Below, one piece after another: positions 1 through 5,079 of a stretch of DNA of 7,723 bases; the first letter of the stretch is position 1, and every line of letters starts with the position of its first letter. A model generated the notes under the pieces. It ran no database searches and had not been told where the DNA came from. It saw only the letters and a program-made list of their open reading frames with translations. The DNA is from an uncultured Candidatus Saccharibacteria bacterium (GTDB taxonomy: Bacteria > Patescibacteria > Saccharimonadia > Saccharimonadales > CAMLKC01). Made by a program: the position numbers and the translations under genes. The stretch spans positions 1 to 7,723 of the forward strand of contig CAMLKC010000046.1 in the NCBI GenBank assembly GCA_946480595.1. The letters run 5' to 3'.

Positions 1-1650
1 AGTAGTGAGAAGGCTAGCGATATCCCGGTGAGTACGGATCGGTTTTTGCCGGTATACCGCAGTATCAAGGGCTTAAAAAGCCAGGTGGTGCGAAAGATTC
101 TGACCGAACTTCGCCCGCTTATGACCATGCTGCCCGAAACATTACCTGAAAAAATGGTAAAAGCAGAGAAACTGGAGTCGCGCTCAGCCGCACTGCTTGG
201 GATGCATTTTCCCAACTCGGGTGAAGATGTTGCGGCTGCGCGCGAGCGCTTGGCGTTTGAAGAGTTGTTTCAGTTACTACTCGCGAGCCAACTCAACAAG
301 CAGGAGAATGCCAAGCTGACAGGCTGGCACATTCCGTTCGACCAAAAAGTAGTTGCTGATTTTGTAAAACAATTACCCTTTGAGCTGACTGGTGCTCAGC
401 GCCGCGCCGCCTGGGAGCTCATTCAGGATTTTGAACGTAAAACACCTATGAACCGGCTGCTCCAAGGTGATGTCGGTTCGGGAAAAACAGTGGTTGCTGG
501 TTTGGCTGCACGCCAAGCAGCGCATGCCGGATTTCAGTCCGCCCTGATGGCTCCGACGGAGATTCTAGCTAATCAGCACGCAGAAACACTGTCGCAACTA
601 TTGTTGCCGTTTGGCGTAAATGTCGGGCTGCTTACCGGAAGTGTGAAGGGCGAAGCGCGCAAAGTGTTATACGAGCAAATCGCGACTGGCGGTGTCGATG
701 TCGTCGTGGGAACCCACGCGTTAATACAGGGGCCGCTGAAGTTCCATAAGCTTGGCTTCGTTGCCATTGACGAGCAGCACCGCTTTGGCGTTAAACAGCG
801 ACAAGAGTTGCTGGGGAAGTCAAAATACCTGCCACACTTGCTTGCCATGACTGCCACGCCAATTCCGCGAAGCCTGGCGCTGACAGTGTATGGTGAGCTG
901 GATGTCAGCATTTTGAACGAACTGCCAAAAGGCCGCAAGCCTATTAAAACGAAAATATGGTCGCCCAACAGTCGTGCCCAACTGTACGAGCATGCCGATG
1001 CCGAGATTACGAAGGGCCGCCAAGCATATGTGATCTGCAGCCTGATCGATGAGAACCCTGATAATGAGATTAAAAGCGTCGAGGCTGAGTACAAAAAACT
1101 TCAGAACTCCATTTTCAAACATCGCCGCATTGGTCTTTTGCACGGAAAAATGAAAGCTGACGAAAAGGATGCTGTTATGTCCAAGTTTGCGGGTGGTGAA
1201 CTGGATATTCTCGTGAGTACGACGGTTGTAGAGGTGGGTGTCGATGTCCCGAACGCTACAGTGATGCTGATTGAAAACGCCGACAGGTTCGGCCTTAGCC
1301 AGCTGCACCAGCTTCGTGGGCGCGTCGGCCGTTCGTCGCACCAAAGCTACTGTTACCTTATTATGTCGGACAGTAGCAAACCTAGCCAGCGATTAAAAGA
1401 GATTGAAAAGTCCGGCGATGGCTTTTACTTAGCCGAAGTAGACCTTAAGCTCCGCGGGCCAGGTGAGATTTATGGCCGGGCGCAGCACGGAGCACTTAAC
1501 TTGCAGATTGCTACGTTATCGGACACCAAGCTTATTGCCCGTGCGCAGCGACAGGCAAGGGAGTTCGTTGAAAAAGGCGAGGATCTGCTACAATATAAGC
1601 AACTGGCCGCGCAGGTAGAGCATTATCAGCGGCTAACAACGTTAAATTAG
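1..1650 (+). CDS. recG: ATP-dependent DNA helicase RecG, 3' part (5' end outside window)
   Basis: RecG is a superfamily 2 double-stranded DNA translocase that remodels stalled replication forks and branch-migrates Holliday junctions. The frame is open to the window edge, so 549 codons are visible of a protein usually near 690 aa; the missing part is the N-terminal wedge region. In visible codon numbering the helicase motifs run in order: Q-like LTGAQRRAAWEL near 128-139, Walker A GDVGSGKT at 156-163, APTEILANQH (motif Ia) near 184, DEQH at 257-260, TATPIPRSLAL (motif III), LLHGKMKADEKD, VSTTVVEVGVDVPNA (motif V) and QLHQLRGRVGR (motif VI). The RecG-typical LRGPGEIYGRAQHG follows. The GTG at 28 is not a real start, because homology-like sequence continues upstream of it. 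It is the first visible gene of a five-gene operon; the next start lies 3 nt after its TAG stop. Confidence 0.97.
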   Translation, partial: SSEKASDIPVSTDRFLPVYRSIKGLKSQVVRKILTELRPLMTMLPETLPEKMVKAEKLESRSAALLGMHFPNSGEDVAAARERLAFEELFQLLLASQLNKQENAKLTGWHIPFDQKVVADFVKQLPFELTGAQRRAAWELIQDFERKTPMNRLLQGDVGSGKTVVAGLAARQAAHAGFQSALMAPTEILANQHAETLSQLLLPFGVNVGLLTGSVKGEARKVLYEQIATGGVDVVVGTHALIQGPLKFHKLGFVAIDEQHRFGVKQRQELLGKSKYLPHLLAMTATPIPRSLALTVYGELDVSILNELPKGRKPIKTKIWSPNSRAQLYEHADAEITKGRQAYVICSLIDENPDNEIKSVEAEYKKLQNSIFKHRRIGLLHGKMKADEKDAVMSKFAGGELDILVSTTVVEVGVDVPNATVMLIENADRFGLSQLHQLRGRVGRSSHQSYCYLIMSDSSKPSQRLKEIEKSGDGFYLAEVDLKLRGPGEIYGRAQHGALNLQIATLSDTKLIARAQRQAREFVEKGEDLLQYKQLAAQVEHYQRLTTLN

Positions 1651-1653
1651 CTT

Positions 1654-2460
1654 ATGTATTCTGGAACTACTTTTCGTACAAAATCAGGTCGCGTGATGGG
1701 CGTGCACCAAAAGATTGACCGTGTCGCCCGGCGGCTGATTGACCGTCATGTTCCGGCGAGTTTTCCGACAGCTCACGAGATCCTGCATTTCGAAGGCCTT
1801 AACGGCCCAGATGGCATTAAGCGCAAAAGCCCAGCGCGCGATGAACCTTGGCATTATATCGATCCTAGTGATCCTAGCGACCGTGCGATCGTTGACATGA
1901 TCAATGACCATATTGAAAACATGTCGCGTGCTATTAAAGAGAGGAACCGCGAAAGAGCCGCATTTGAGGCGGCGTGGTTGGCACATGCCGTGGTTGACGG
2001 CCTTACGCCGGCGCATCATTATCCACTCGAAGCAAAACTCGAAGAGCTTCGTGGCGGTGAAGGCTTGGAAACACGCCGGACGACCAAGGACAAGCTGCTG
2101 CTTCCGGGCAATACCCGCCGTATGCAGCTTCGAAATAACTGGGAGTTCTGGGGTGCAAAGGGCGTTATGACGACGCATCTTAGCTTTGAGCTCGGTATTG
2201 CGACCTCAATTGCTCCGCTCCGGTTTGAAGATGCTGTACTTGCCCCTAAAGTACTGAAGACGATGGAGGAGCGGCCGTTCGAGGACTTCTTTTTTGAGGT
2301 TCTCCACGAGATCGACGACATAAAAATGTACGAGGAGTTCACTCGTGCTGGCTGGACGCGTCACCTGGCCCGTGAGACCCGCACAACGCTTATCCCGCTC
2401 ATTATACAGGCAGTCATGCTGGCCTGGTATCAGGCGGTCGTAAAGGCAAAGCAGTCATGA
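1654..2460 (+). CDS. Zinc-dependent phospholipase C / P1-nuclease-like fold protein
   Basis: This 268-aa protein shows the metal-ligand pattern of the zinc phospholipase C / S1-P1 nuclease fold. It has H111-x3-D115-x5-H121 in the context AHAVVDGLTPAH, matching the family's H-x3-D-x5-H, and then H175-x3-E179, matching the family's H-x3-E/D. H41 and the PWHYID segment at 65-70 (H67) could supply the remaining ligands. The gap between H121 and H175 is longer than I recall for classical PLC. I see no signal peptide or clear membrane segment, unlike secreted PLCs, so a cytoplasmic role is likely; the substrate is unknown. The ATG at 1654 has no Shine-Dalgarno sequence. GTG 1693 or ATG 1696, 7 nt after an AGG, are credible alternative starts. 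It lies 3 nt after recG and overlaps rsmD by ATGA. The fold call is inferred from motifs. Confidence 0.72.
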   Translation: MYSGTTFRTKSGRVMGVHQKIDRVARRLIDRHVPASFPTAHEILHFEGLNGPDGIKRKSPARDEPWHYIDPSDPSDRAIVDMINDHIENMSRAIKERNRERAAFEAAWLAHAVVDGLTPAHHYPLEAKLEELRGGEGLETRRTTKDKLLLPGNTRRMQLRNNWEFWGAKGVMTTHLSFELGIATSIAPLRFEDAVLAPKVLKTMEERPFEDFFFEVLHEIDDIKMYEEFTRAGWTRHLARETRTTLIPLIIQAVMLAWYQAVVKAKQS

Positions 2461-3014
2461 ACATACGAATCATCAGCGGCGAATTTGGCGGCCGTAAAAT
2501 AGAAGCGCCAGACACCGGACGAACGCACCCCATGGGCGAACGGATACGGAATGCTATATTCAACAGCCTCGGCGACCGAATCGAAGGTGCGAGCGTACTA
2601 GACGCGTTTGCCGGTACGGGCTCCGTGGGTCTCGAGGCGCTTAGCCGGGGCGCGCATGACGTGACGTTTGTCGAGCGCGACCGAATTGCACAAAAAGTCC
2701 TCGCCAAGAACATTACGACACTTGGCGTTGAAAACAGGACTGCTATTATTCGCACGACAGTCAGCAACTGGCTTGATACAAAAGAAAATGACAATGAAAA
2801 ATTCGATTTTATTTTTGCTGATCCACCCTATAATGACCCTCAGTTATCCACAGCCCAGCGACTTTTGGGTCTATTAAAACCTGGTGGGTATATGATATTA
2901 TCACACCCAGGTAGAGGTGAGGGACTTACCAAAACGGGAGTTGTTGTGGTGGACAATCGTAGTTACGGAAATGCTTTCCTCACCTACTACCGTCGTGACG
3001 AGGCTGCTTTATGA
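2457..3014 (+). CDS. rsmD: 16S rRNA (guanine(966)-N(2))-methyltransferase RsmD
   Basis: RsmD uses S-adenosylmethionine to methylate N2 of G966 (E. coli numbering) in 16S rRNA of the assembling small subunit. The 185-aa protein has the family opening RIISGEFGGRKI at 4-15 and the helix ERIRNAIFNSL at 28-38. It also has SAM motif I, VLDAFAGTGSVGLEAL, at 47-62, an acidic motif II residue E73 in FVERD, and the N2-guanine/adenine methyltransferase motif ADPPY at 121-125. LLKPGGYMILSHP follows near 137. The length is normal for the family. The ATG overlaps the stop of the preceding gene (ATGA at 2457-2460) and the stop overlaps the next start in the same way, so translation by termination-reinitiation is likely. 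No feature of the gene is unusual. Confidence 0.95.
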   Translation: MNIRIISGEFGGRKIEAPDTGRTHPMGERIRNAIFNSLGDRIEGASVLDAFAGTGSVGLEALSRGAHDVTFVERDRIAQKVLAKNITTLGVENRTAIIRTTVSNWLDTKENDNEKFDFIFADPPYNDPQLSTAQRLLGLLKPGGYMILSHPGRGEGLTKTGVVVVDNRSYGNAFLTYYRRDEAAL

Positions 3015-3556
3015 GCAGTCGTTTTTTAATTGCCGAGGGTGTTTCCCGCATTGAGAATAAACATACGCTACCCCTTGAAAATAAAGGGTTGCAACTGTAT
3101 CGTGGCTGGAATGATGAAATTGCCGACCAGCTGGTCGAACGTTCAAAAGAAGAAGAAATTCGCCGCTTTACGGGTAATGATGCTTCTAAACGTTTTAAAG
3201 ACCGCGAATCGGCAGACAAATGGTATAAGCAAAAAGGCCATGTGGTTTACGCGCTTGGCCAAAAGGCGGCGCTTGCCGGCGTGGTGTGGTTTGCGCGCAC
3301 GCCAAAACCGGAACTCGGAGCGGACTATACGTTCGCTATTAGGATGTATGAATCTCAGCGGGGCAAAGGGCTGGCCGGAGCTCTGCTAGAGGCAGCTCAT
3401 AAAGATTTTGAAGCTCGCATGCGATACGAAAAGAGTTTTTGGCTGGAGAGCGACGAAAGCAACCGGCGGGCCGTTCATTTTTACGAAAAACATGGCTACG
3501 AAGCCGTAGAAATAAAAGGCGGACGTGTCTTGATGGTACGTAAAGGCAGCACATAA
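3011..3556 (+). CDS. GNAT-family N-acetyltransferase
   Basis: This is a 181-aa acetyltransferase of the Gcn5-related fold, which transfers acetyl from acetyl-CoA to an amine. The acetyl-CoA pyrophosphate-binding motif A is visible as QRGKGLAGALLEAA at 116-129 (Q/R-x-x-G-x-G/A form). It is followed by the typical motif B ending SNRRAVHFYEKHGYE at 150-164, with N151 and Y158. The first 30 residues lie before the recognisable domain. The substrate cannot be read from the sequence; small molecules, antibiotics or a protein N-terminus are all possible. Its position behind rsmD does not prove a ribosomal target. The start overlaps the rsmD stop (ATGA) and the TAA stop is immediately followed by the next ATG. 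Confidence 0.88.
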   Translation: MSSRFLIAEGVSRIENKHTLPLENKGLQLYRGWNDEIADQLVERSKEEEIRRFTGNDASKRFKDRESADKWYKQKGHVVYALGQKAALAGVVWFARTPKPELGADYTFAIRMYESQRGKGLAGALLEAAHKDFEARMRYEKSFWLESDESNRRAVHFYEKHGYEAVEIKGGRVLMVRKGST

Positions 3557-4018
3557 ATGGTAGCACGAGTGTTCGCGGGCAACGAAGATGGCTGGCAGCC
3601 GACGATAGAAGAGGTGGCAGGTTTCCTGAATGCTCAGCAGCTTGGCCGGATCGGCACTCTGGGGCTCGAAGGTCAGCCGCAAATTGCCAACGTGGCGTTT
3701 TCGGAGAACAACCGTTTAGAATTGATAATCGGCACAAGCGAAAGCTCGCGCAAAGCGGCAAATATAGCACGCAATACCCGGGTTGCTTTTGAAGCGACGG
3801 ATCCTGACAAGCGCTATACGGTCCAGTTTGAGGGGCATGCCAGAAAACTCTCTAAAGATGAATTCGAAAGTCGTGCGCCGGATCATTTTAAAAAGCTACC
3901 GGGCTCATTGCCATTTAAAGACATCCAAGGCCAAGTATATTTTTTACTTGAGCCAGTCTGGGTGCGGTTTAGCGATTGTACTGTCTACCCTTGGGCGGCT
4001 ACCGAGTTTACGTTTTGA
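3557..4018 (+). CDS. Pyridoxamine 5'-phosphate oxidase-like flavin split-barrel protein
   Basis: This 153-aa protein belongs to the PNPOx-like FMN/F420 split-barrel superfamily. The N-terminal helix and first strands, VAGFLNAQQLGRIGTLG at 20-36, then PQIANVAF, give the usual layout. SSRKAANIARNTRVAFEA at 63-80 matches the FMN-phosphate-binding S-x-K-x2-N-x4-N-x-R-V segment. VQFEGHARKL at 89-98 is the following barrel strand. C-terminal strands contain VYFLLEPVWVRFSD. Members include B6 oxidases, heme-degrading and F420-dependent reductases. At this size and without the full PNPOx C-terminal signature, vitamin B6 synthesis should not be assumed. It is the last gene of the operon and starts at the base directly after the acetyltransferase stop. 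Confidence 0.85.
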   Translation: MVARVFAGNEDGWQPTIEEVAGFLNAQQLGRIGTLGLEGQPQIANVAFSENNRLELIIGTSESSRKAANIARNTRVAFEATDPDKRYTVQFEGHARKLSKDEFESRAPDHFKKLPGSLPFKDIQGQVYFLLEPVWVRFSDCTVYPWAATEFTF

Positions 4019-4025
4019 CTGCTTC

Positions 4026-4054
4026 TTGACAGTATACGTTTACCTGCGTATATT
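4026..4054 (+). promoter_or_regulatory. Near-consensus sigma70 promoter
   Basis: TTGACA at 4026-4031 and TATATT at 4049-4054 are separated by exactly 17 nt, the best promoter match in the window. The predicted start is near 4061. It sits 8 nt after the stop of the split-barrel gene and points into the GC-rich island. It could drive the 68-aa ORF, a short RNA, or both. Confidence 0.75.
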
Positions 4055-4060
4055 TATGAC

Positions 4061-4121
4061 AGTTAGATGAAAACTGCCTGGGGGTAGATCGCGAGCCGGA
4101 TGACCGGCTTGTTTCTTGTCT
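4061..4121 (+). ncRNA. Candidate short transcript or attenuated leader
   Basis: A transcript from the promoter at 4026-4054 would begin near 4061. It could form a small hairpin with stem CAGTT/AACTG (4060-4064/4072-4076), then a GC hairpin at 4092-4111 followed by a T-rich run. This is the layout of a small RNA of about 60 nt or of a leader that stops transcription ahead of the ORF at 4175. A six-codon ORF (MKTAWG) at 4067-4087 lies inside it. Everything beyond the promoter and the hairpins is inference. Confidence 0.35.
4092..4121 (+). terminator. GC-rich hairpin with T-rich tail
   Basis: Bases 4092-4099 pair with 4104-4111 (CGAGCCGG with CCGGCTTG, one G-U pair) around an ATGA loop. The run TTGTTTCTTGT follows. 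It could end the upstream five-gene operon or attenuate transcription from the promoter at 4026. The T run is interrupted, so termination may be partial. Confidence 0.45.
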
Positions 4122-4174
4122 GACGATCGGTTCATCACTGTTGTCGATCCTGGCAACCCTACGAGAGGCTGGCA

Positions 4175-4381
4175 ATGCAGCACTACGAGGCAGTACAGGT
4201 CGCGGAGCAGATCCTTCGGGGCGCTCCCGCGGACACGGAGATCTTCTTCAACGACGACGACGACGCGACGCCTCACTACAACGAGCGTCGGTCCGACAAG
4301 GGCGTGCACGTCGATGGCTGGAAGGCTATCAAGCGCTCTGACGGAACCGTCAAGGTCGCCAAGAAGTGGGCCACCTACTGA
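4175..4381 (+). CDS. Small hypothetical protein, high-GC codon use
   Basis: This 68-aa ORF starts at ATG 4175, 6 nt after a good ribosome binding site GAGAGG at 4163-4168. I do not recognise the family. It has an N-terminal amphipathic-looking stretch (YEAVQVAEQILRG, 4-16), an acidic patch NDDDD at 26-30, and a basic C-terminal half with DGWKAIKRSDGTVKVAKKW. There are no cysteines, signal peptide or membrane segment. Codon choice differs from the neighbours: all six lysines are AAG, all three tyrosines TAC, all isoleucines ATC, both phenylalanines TTC, and seven of eight aspartates GAC. This is typical of actinobacterial or actinophage genes and argues that the ORF is really coding and recently acquired. 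Overlapping ORFs in other frames here look like shadows. Confidence 0.6.
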   Translation: MQHYEAVQVAEQILRGAPADTEIFFNDDDDATPHYNERRSDKGVHVDGWKAIKRSDGTVKVAKKWATY

Positions 4382-4401
4382 GCCGTACCCACGGTTCGAA
4401 C

Positions 4402-4437
4402 CCGTGCGGCGGGCGCCTCAACACCCCCGCCGCACGG
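4402..4437 (+). terminator. Perfect 12-bp GC hairpin downstream of the small ORF
   Basis: CCGTGCGGCGGG at 4402-4413 pairs perfectly with CCCGCCGCACGG at 4426-4437 around a 12-nt loop. It starts 21 nt after the stop of the 68-aa ORF. There is no U-tract, which is common for terminator-like hairpins in high-GC actinobacteria and fits a foreign origin. Whether it terminates in this host is uncertain. Confidence 0.5.
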
Positions 4438-4450
4438 CACGAAATTTAGC

Positions 4451-4456
4451 TATACT
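4451..4456 (+). promoter_or_regulatory. -10 element positioned for a leaderless start
   Basis: TATACT lies 7 nt before the ATG at 4464, so transcription would begin at or beside the start codon. No good -35 is present at 4428-4433, which falls inside the GC hairpin of the island. The island may have displaced the original -35 region. Confidence 0.45.
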
Positions 4457-4463
4457 ACTACCT

Positions 4464-4751
4464 ATGGATATATCTCAAGAAAATCAACACTATGACCGTC
4501 AGTGGGAACTTGTCGACGAGTTTTATAATACGAACGAACCCGAAGGCTTCGGCGAAAACATTACCTCAGATGAGGCGGAAGCACTCAGGACATATTACTT
4601 CGTGAGTCCAAGCGAGCGCGATGTCTACCAGTATCGCGCTCAACTATCTGAGGAGAATCCTATCTTAGTGCGAAAGGCCAAGGCTGCGGCGCGTAAAATC
4701 GCCAAAATCAGTGGACTGACGGAAATGGAAATCGAAGCGATATTCTTATAG
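4464..4751 (+). CDS. Small hypothetical protein (95 aa)
   Basis: The ATG at 4464 gives a 95-aa protein. The same frame is open back to 4116, but that part lies in the GC-rich island and reads as Ser/Arg/Thr-rich low complexity, so it is rejected. I do not recognise a family. The first half is acidic and aromatic (QHYDRQWELVDEFYNTNEPEGFGENITSD split across 8-36). A predicted basic helix follows at about 67-81 (ILVRKAKAAARKIAK), and the acidic end SGLTEMEIEAIFL resembles a helix-capping tail. There are no cysteines, signal peptide or membrane segment. No Shine-Dalgarno precedes it and the -10 TATACT is 7 nt upstream, consistent with a leaderless mRNA. Mixed AT/GC codon use resembles the chromosomal genes rather than the island. 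It is convergent with the minus-strand elements at 4760-4973. Confidence 0.72.
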   Translation: MDISQENQHYDRQWELVDEFYNTNEPEGFGENITSDEAEALRTYYFVSPSERDVYQYRAQLSEENPILVRKAKAAARKIAKISGLTEMEIEAIFL

Positions 4752-4759
4752 CACCTGCG

Positions 4760-4821
4760 TAAAATAAAAGCAGTCCCTGGAATTTCTTCCAGGGATGCGA
4801 TCATAACGTAGGACTTGTTAT
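4760..4821 (-). ncRNA. Candidate small RNA, two hairpins and U-tract
   Basis: On the minus strand, a promoter-like TTGTTA (4855-4850), 16-nt spacer and TATAGT (4833-4828) predict a start near 4821. The RNA would form a 6-bp hairpin, CATAAC with GTTATG (plus-strand 4802-4807 and 4817-4822). A long hairpin follows, with 9 perfect bp (TCCCTGGAA/TTCCAGGGA, plus 4774-4795) closed by a GAAA tetraloop and extended by GCA/TGC past one bulged base. The tail is TTTTATTTT. This is a complete promoter-to-terminator unit of about 60 nt. It may instead be only a second terminator for the tRNA-Leu transcript. Confidence 0.4.
4761..4798 (-). terminator. Intrinsic terminator, minus strand
   Basis: The stem 4770-4782/4787-4798 has one bulge and a GAAA loop as read on the minus strand. 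The run TTTTATTTT follows (complement of 4761-4769). No U-tract follows on the plus strand, so it works best leftward, although the hairpin also sits just after the 95-aa gene on the plus strand. Confidence 0.65.
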
Positions 4822-4827
4822 GTAGTT

Positions 4828-4855
4828 ACTATAGCATAACAATTGCATTTAACAA
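4828..4855 (-). promoter_or_regulatory. Promoter-like element for the minus-strand small RNA
   Basis: TTGTTA (complement of 4850-4855) and TATAGT (complement of 4828-4833) are spaced by 16 nt. The TGCTATAGT core is identical to that in front of tRNA-Leu(UAG). The -35 overlaps the tRNA terminator stem. Confidence 0.4.
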
Positions 4856-4890
4856 AGAAAAAAGAGACACTTTGGTCTCTTTTTTCTTTG
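4853..4890 (-). terminator. Intrinsic terminator of tRNA-Leu(UAG)
   Basis: A perfect 16-bp stem pairs 4853-4868 with 4875-4890 around a 6-nt loop. The minus-strand reading ends in TTTTTTCTTTG, giving the U-run. Its first bases overlap the encoded CCA end of the tRNA. The stem is symmetric with A and T runs on both arms, so it could also stop plus-strand transcripts. Confidence 0.8.
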
Positions 4891-4973
4891 GTGCGCGAGA
4901 AAGGACTTGAACCTTCACGCCCGAGGGCACTAGCTCCTAAGGCTAGCGTGTCTACCAATTCCACCACTCGCGC
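4889..4973 (-). tRNA. tRNA-Leu (anticodon UAG)
   Basis: An 85-nt class II tRNA on the minus strand. The acceptor stem GCGCGAG/CTCGCGC uses plus positions 4967-4973 and 4893-4899. The discriminator is A, and CCA is encoded (4889-4891). The D-arm contains GGAATTGGTAGA. The anticodon stem CTAGC/GCTAG encloses the loop CTTAGGA with anticodon UAG (plus 4937-4939). There is a long variable arm, GCCCTCGGGC, and a T-loop TTCAAGT. It decodes CUA and probably other CUN codons. A -10-like TATAGT lies at 4984-4989 (complement). Confidence 0.97.
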
Positions 4974-4983
4974 AGGTGTTATC

Positions 4984-4989
4984 ACTATA
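4984..4989 (-). promoter_or_regulatory. -10 element of tRNA-Leu(UAG)
   Basis: TATAGT on the minus strand ends 11 nt before the tRNA 5' end. Only a weak -35 match (TTTATC) is found 17 nt further upstream. It is divergent from the possible promoter of the oxidoreductase gene. Confidence 0.4.
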
Positions 4990-5012
4990 GCAAAAAATAG
5001 TCGATAGATAAA

Positions 5013-5041
5013 GTGAAAAATCAAGGAGCTTATGCTATCAT
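5013..5041 (+). promoter_or_regulatory. Possible promoter of the FAD oxidoreductase gene
   Basis: GTGAAA (5013-5018), a 17-nt spacer and TATCAT (5036-5041) give a moderate sigma70 match. The start would be near 5048, leaving a leader of about 30 nt with AGGGG at 5071-5075 in front of the ATG at 5080. Confidence 0.35.
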
Positions 5042-5079
5042 GAAAGAAATGAGAACAAGGTGAATAGAATAGGGGTAAT

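Larger units (their letters stand above)
4077..4440. other. GC-rich island of probable foreign origin
   Basis: From about 4077 to 4440 the base composition shifts clearly toward G and C compared with the AT-richer flanks at 4019-4076 and 4441-4463. It contains the 68-aa ORF with high-GC codon choice, a T-arm look-alike and a 12-bp GC hairpin. No transposase, integrase or terminal repeats are visible, and I found no clear target-site duplication. Possible origins are transfer from a high-GC actinobacterium or its phage, or an assembly or library chimera. The boundaries are approximate. Confidence 0.55.

Noticed and set aside
28..30. GTG as the start codon of recG
   Set aside because: The frame is open to base 1, and a RecG of 540 aa would lack its N-terminal domain; the true start is outside the window.
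573..1344. Two long minus-strand ORFs (173 and 174 aa) inside recG
   Set aside because: They are antisense shadows of a clearly coding helicase gene and show no recognisable domain or start signal.
2414..2794. 126-aa minus-strand ORF over rsmD
   Set aside because: It is antisense to well-conserved RsmD motifs, with a Ser/Arg/Pro-rich composition typical of a shadow frame.
4240..4266. GAC/GACG short repeat run as a microsatellite
   Set aside because: It is explained by four consecutive Asp codons plus GC-rich codon choice in the 68-aa ORF.
4040..4309. 89-aa minus-strand ORF across the island
   Set aside because: Val/Arg runs come from the reverse complement of GAC repeats, and the opposite strand has the better ribosome binding site and codon bias.
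4385..4418. A full tRNA gene around the T-arm look-alike
   Set aside because: No matching acceptor, D-arm or anticodon arm is found upstream; only the T-arm portion fits.
4116..4463. N-terminal extension of the 95-aa protein into the GC-rich island
   Set aside because: It is low-complexity Arg/Ser/Thr sequence out of frame with the better-supported 68-aa ORF, while ATG 4464 has a well-placed -10.
5040..5063. Seven-codon upstream ORF before the oxidoreductase gene
   Set aside because: Its ATG overlaps the predicted -10, so it would probably lie upstream of the transcript start.
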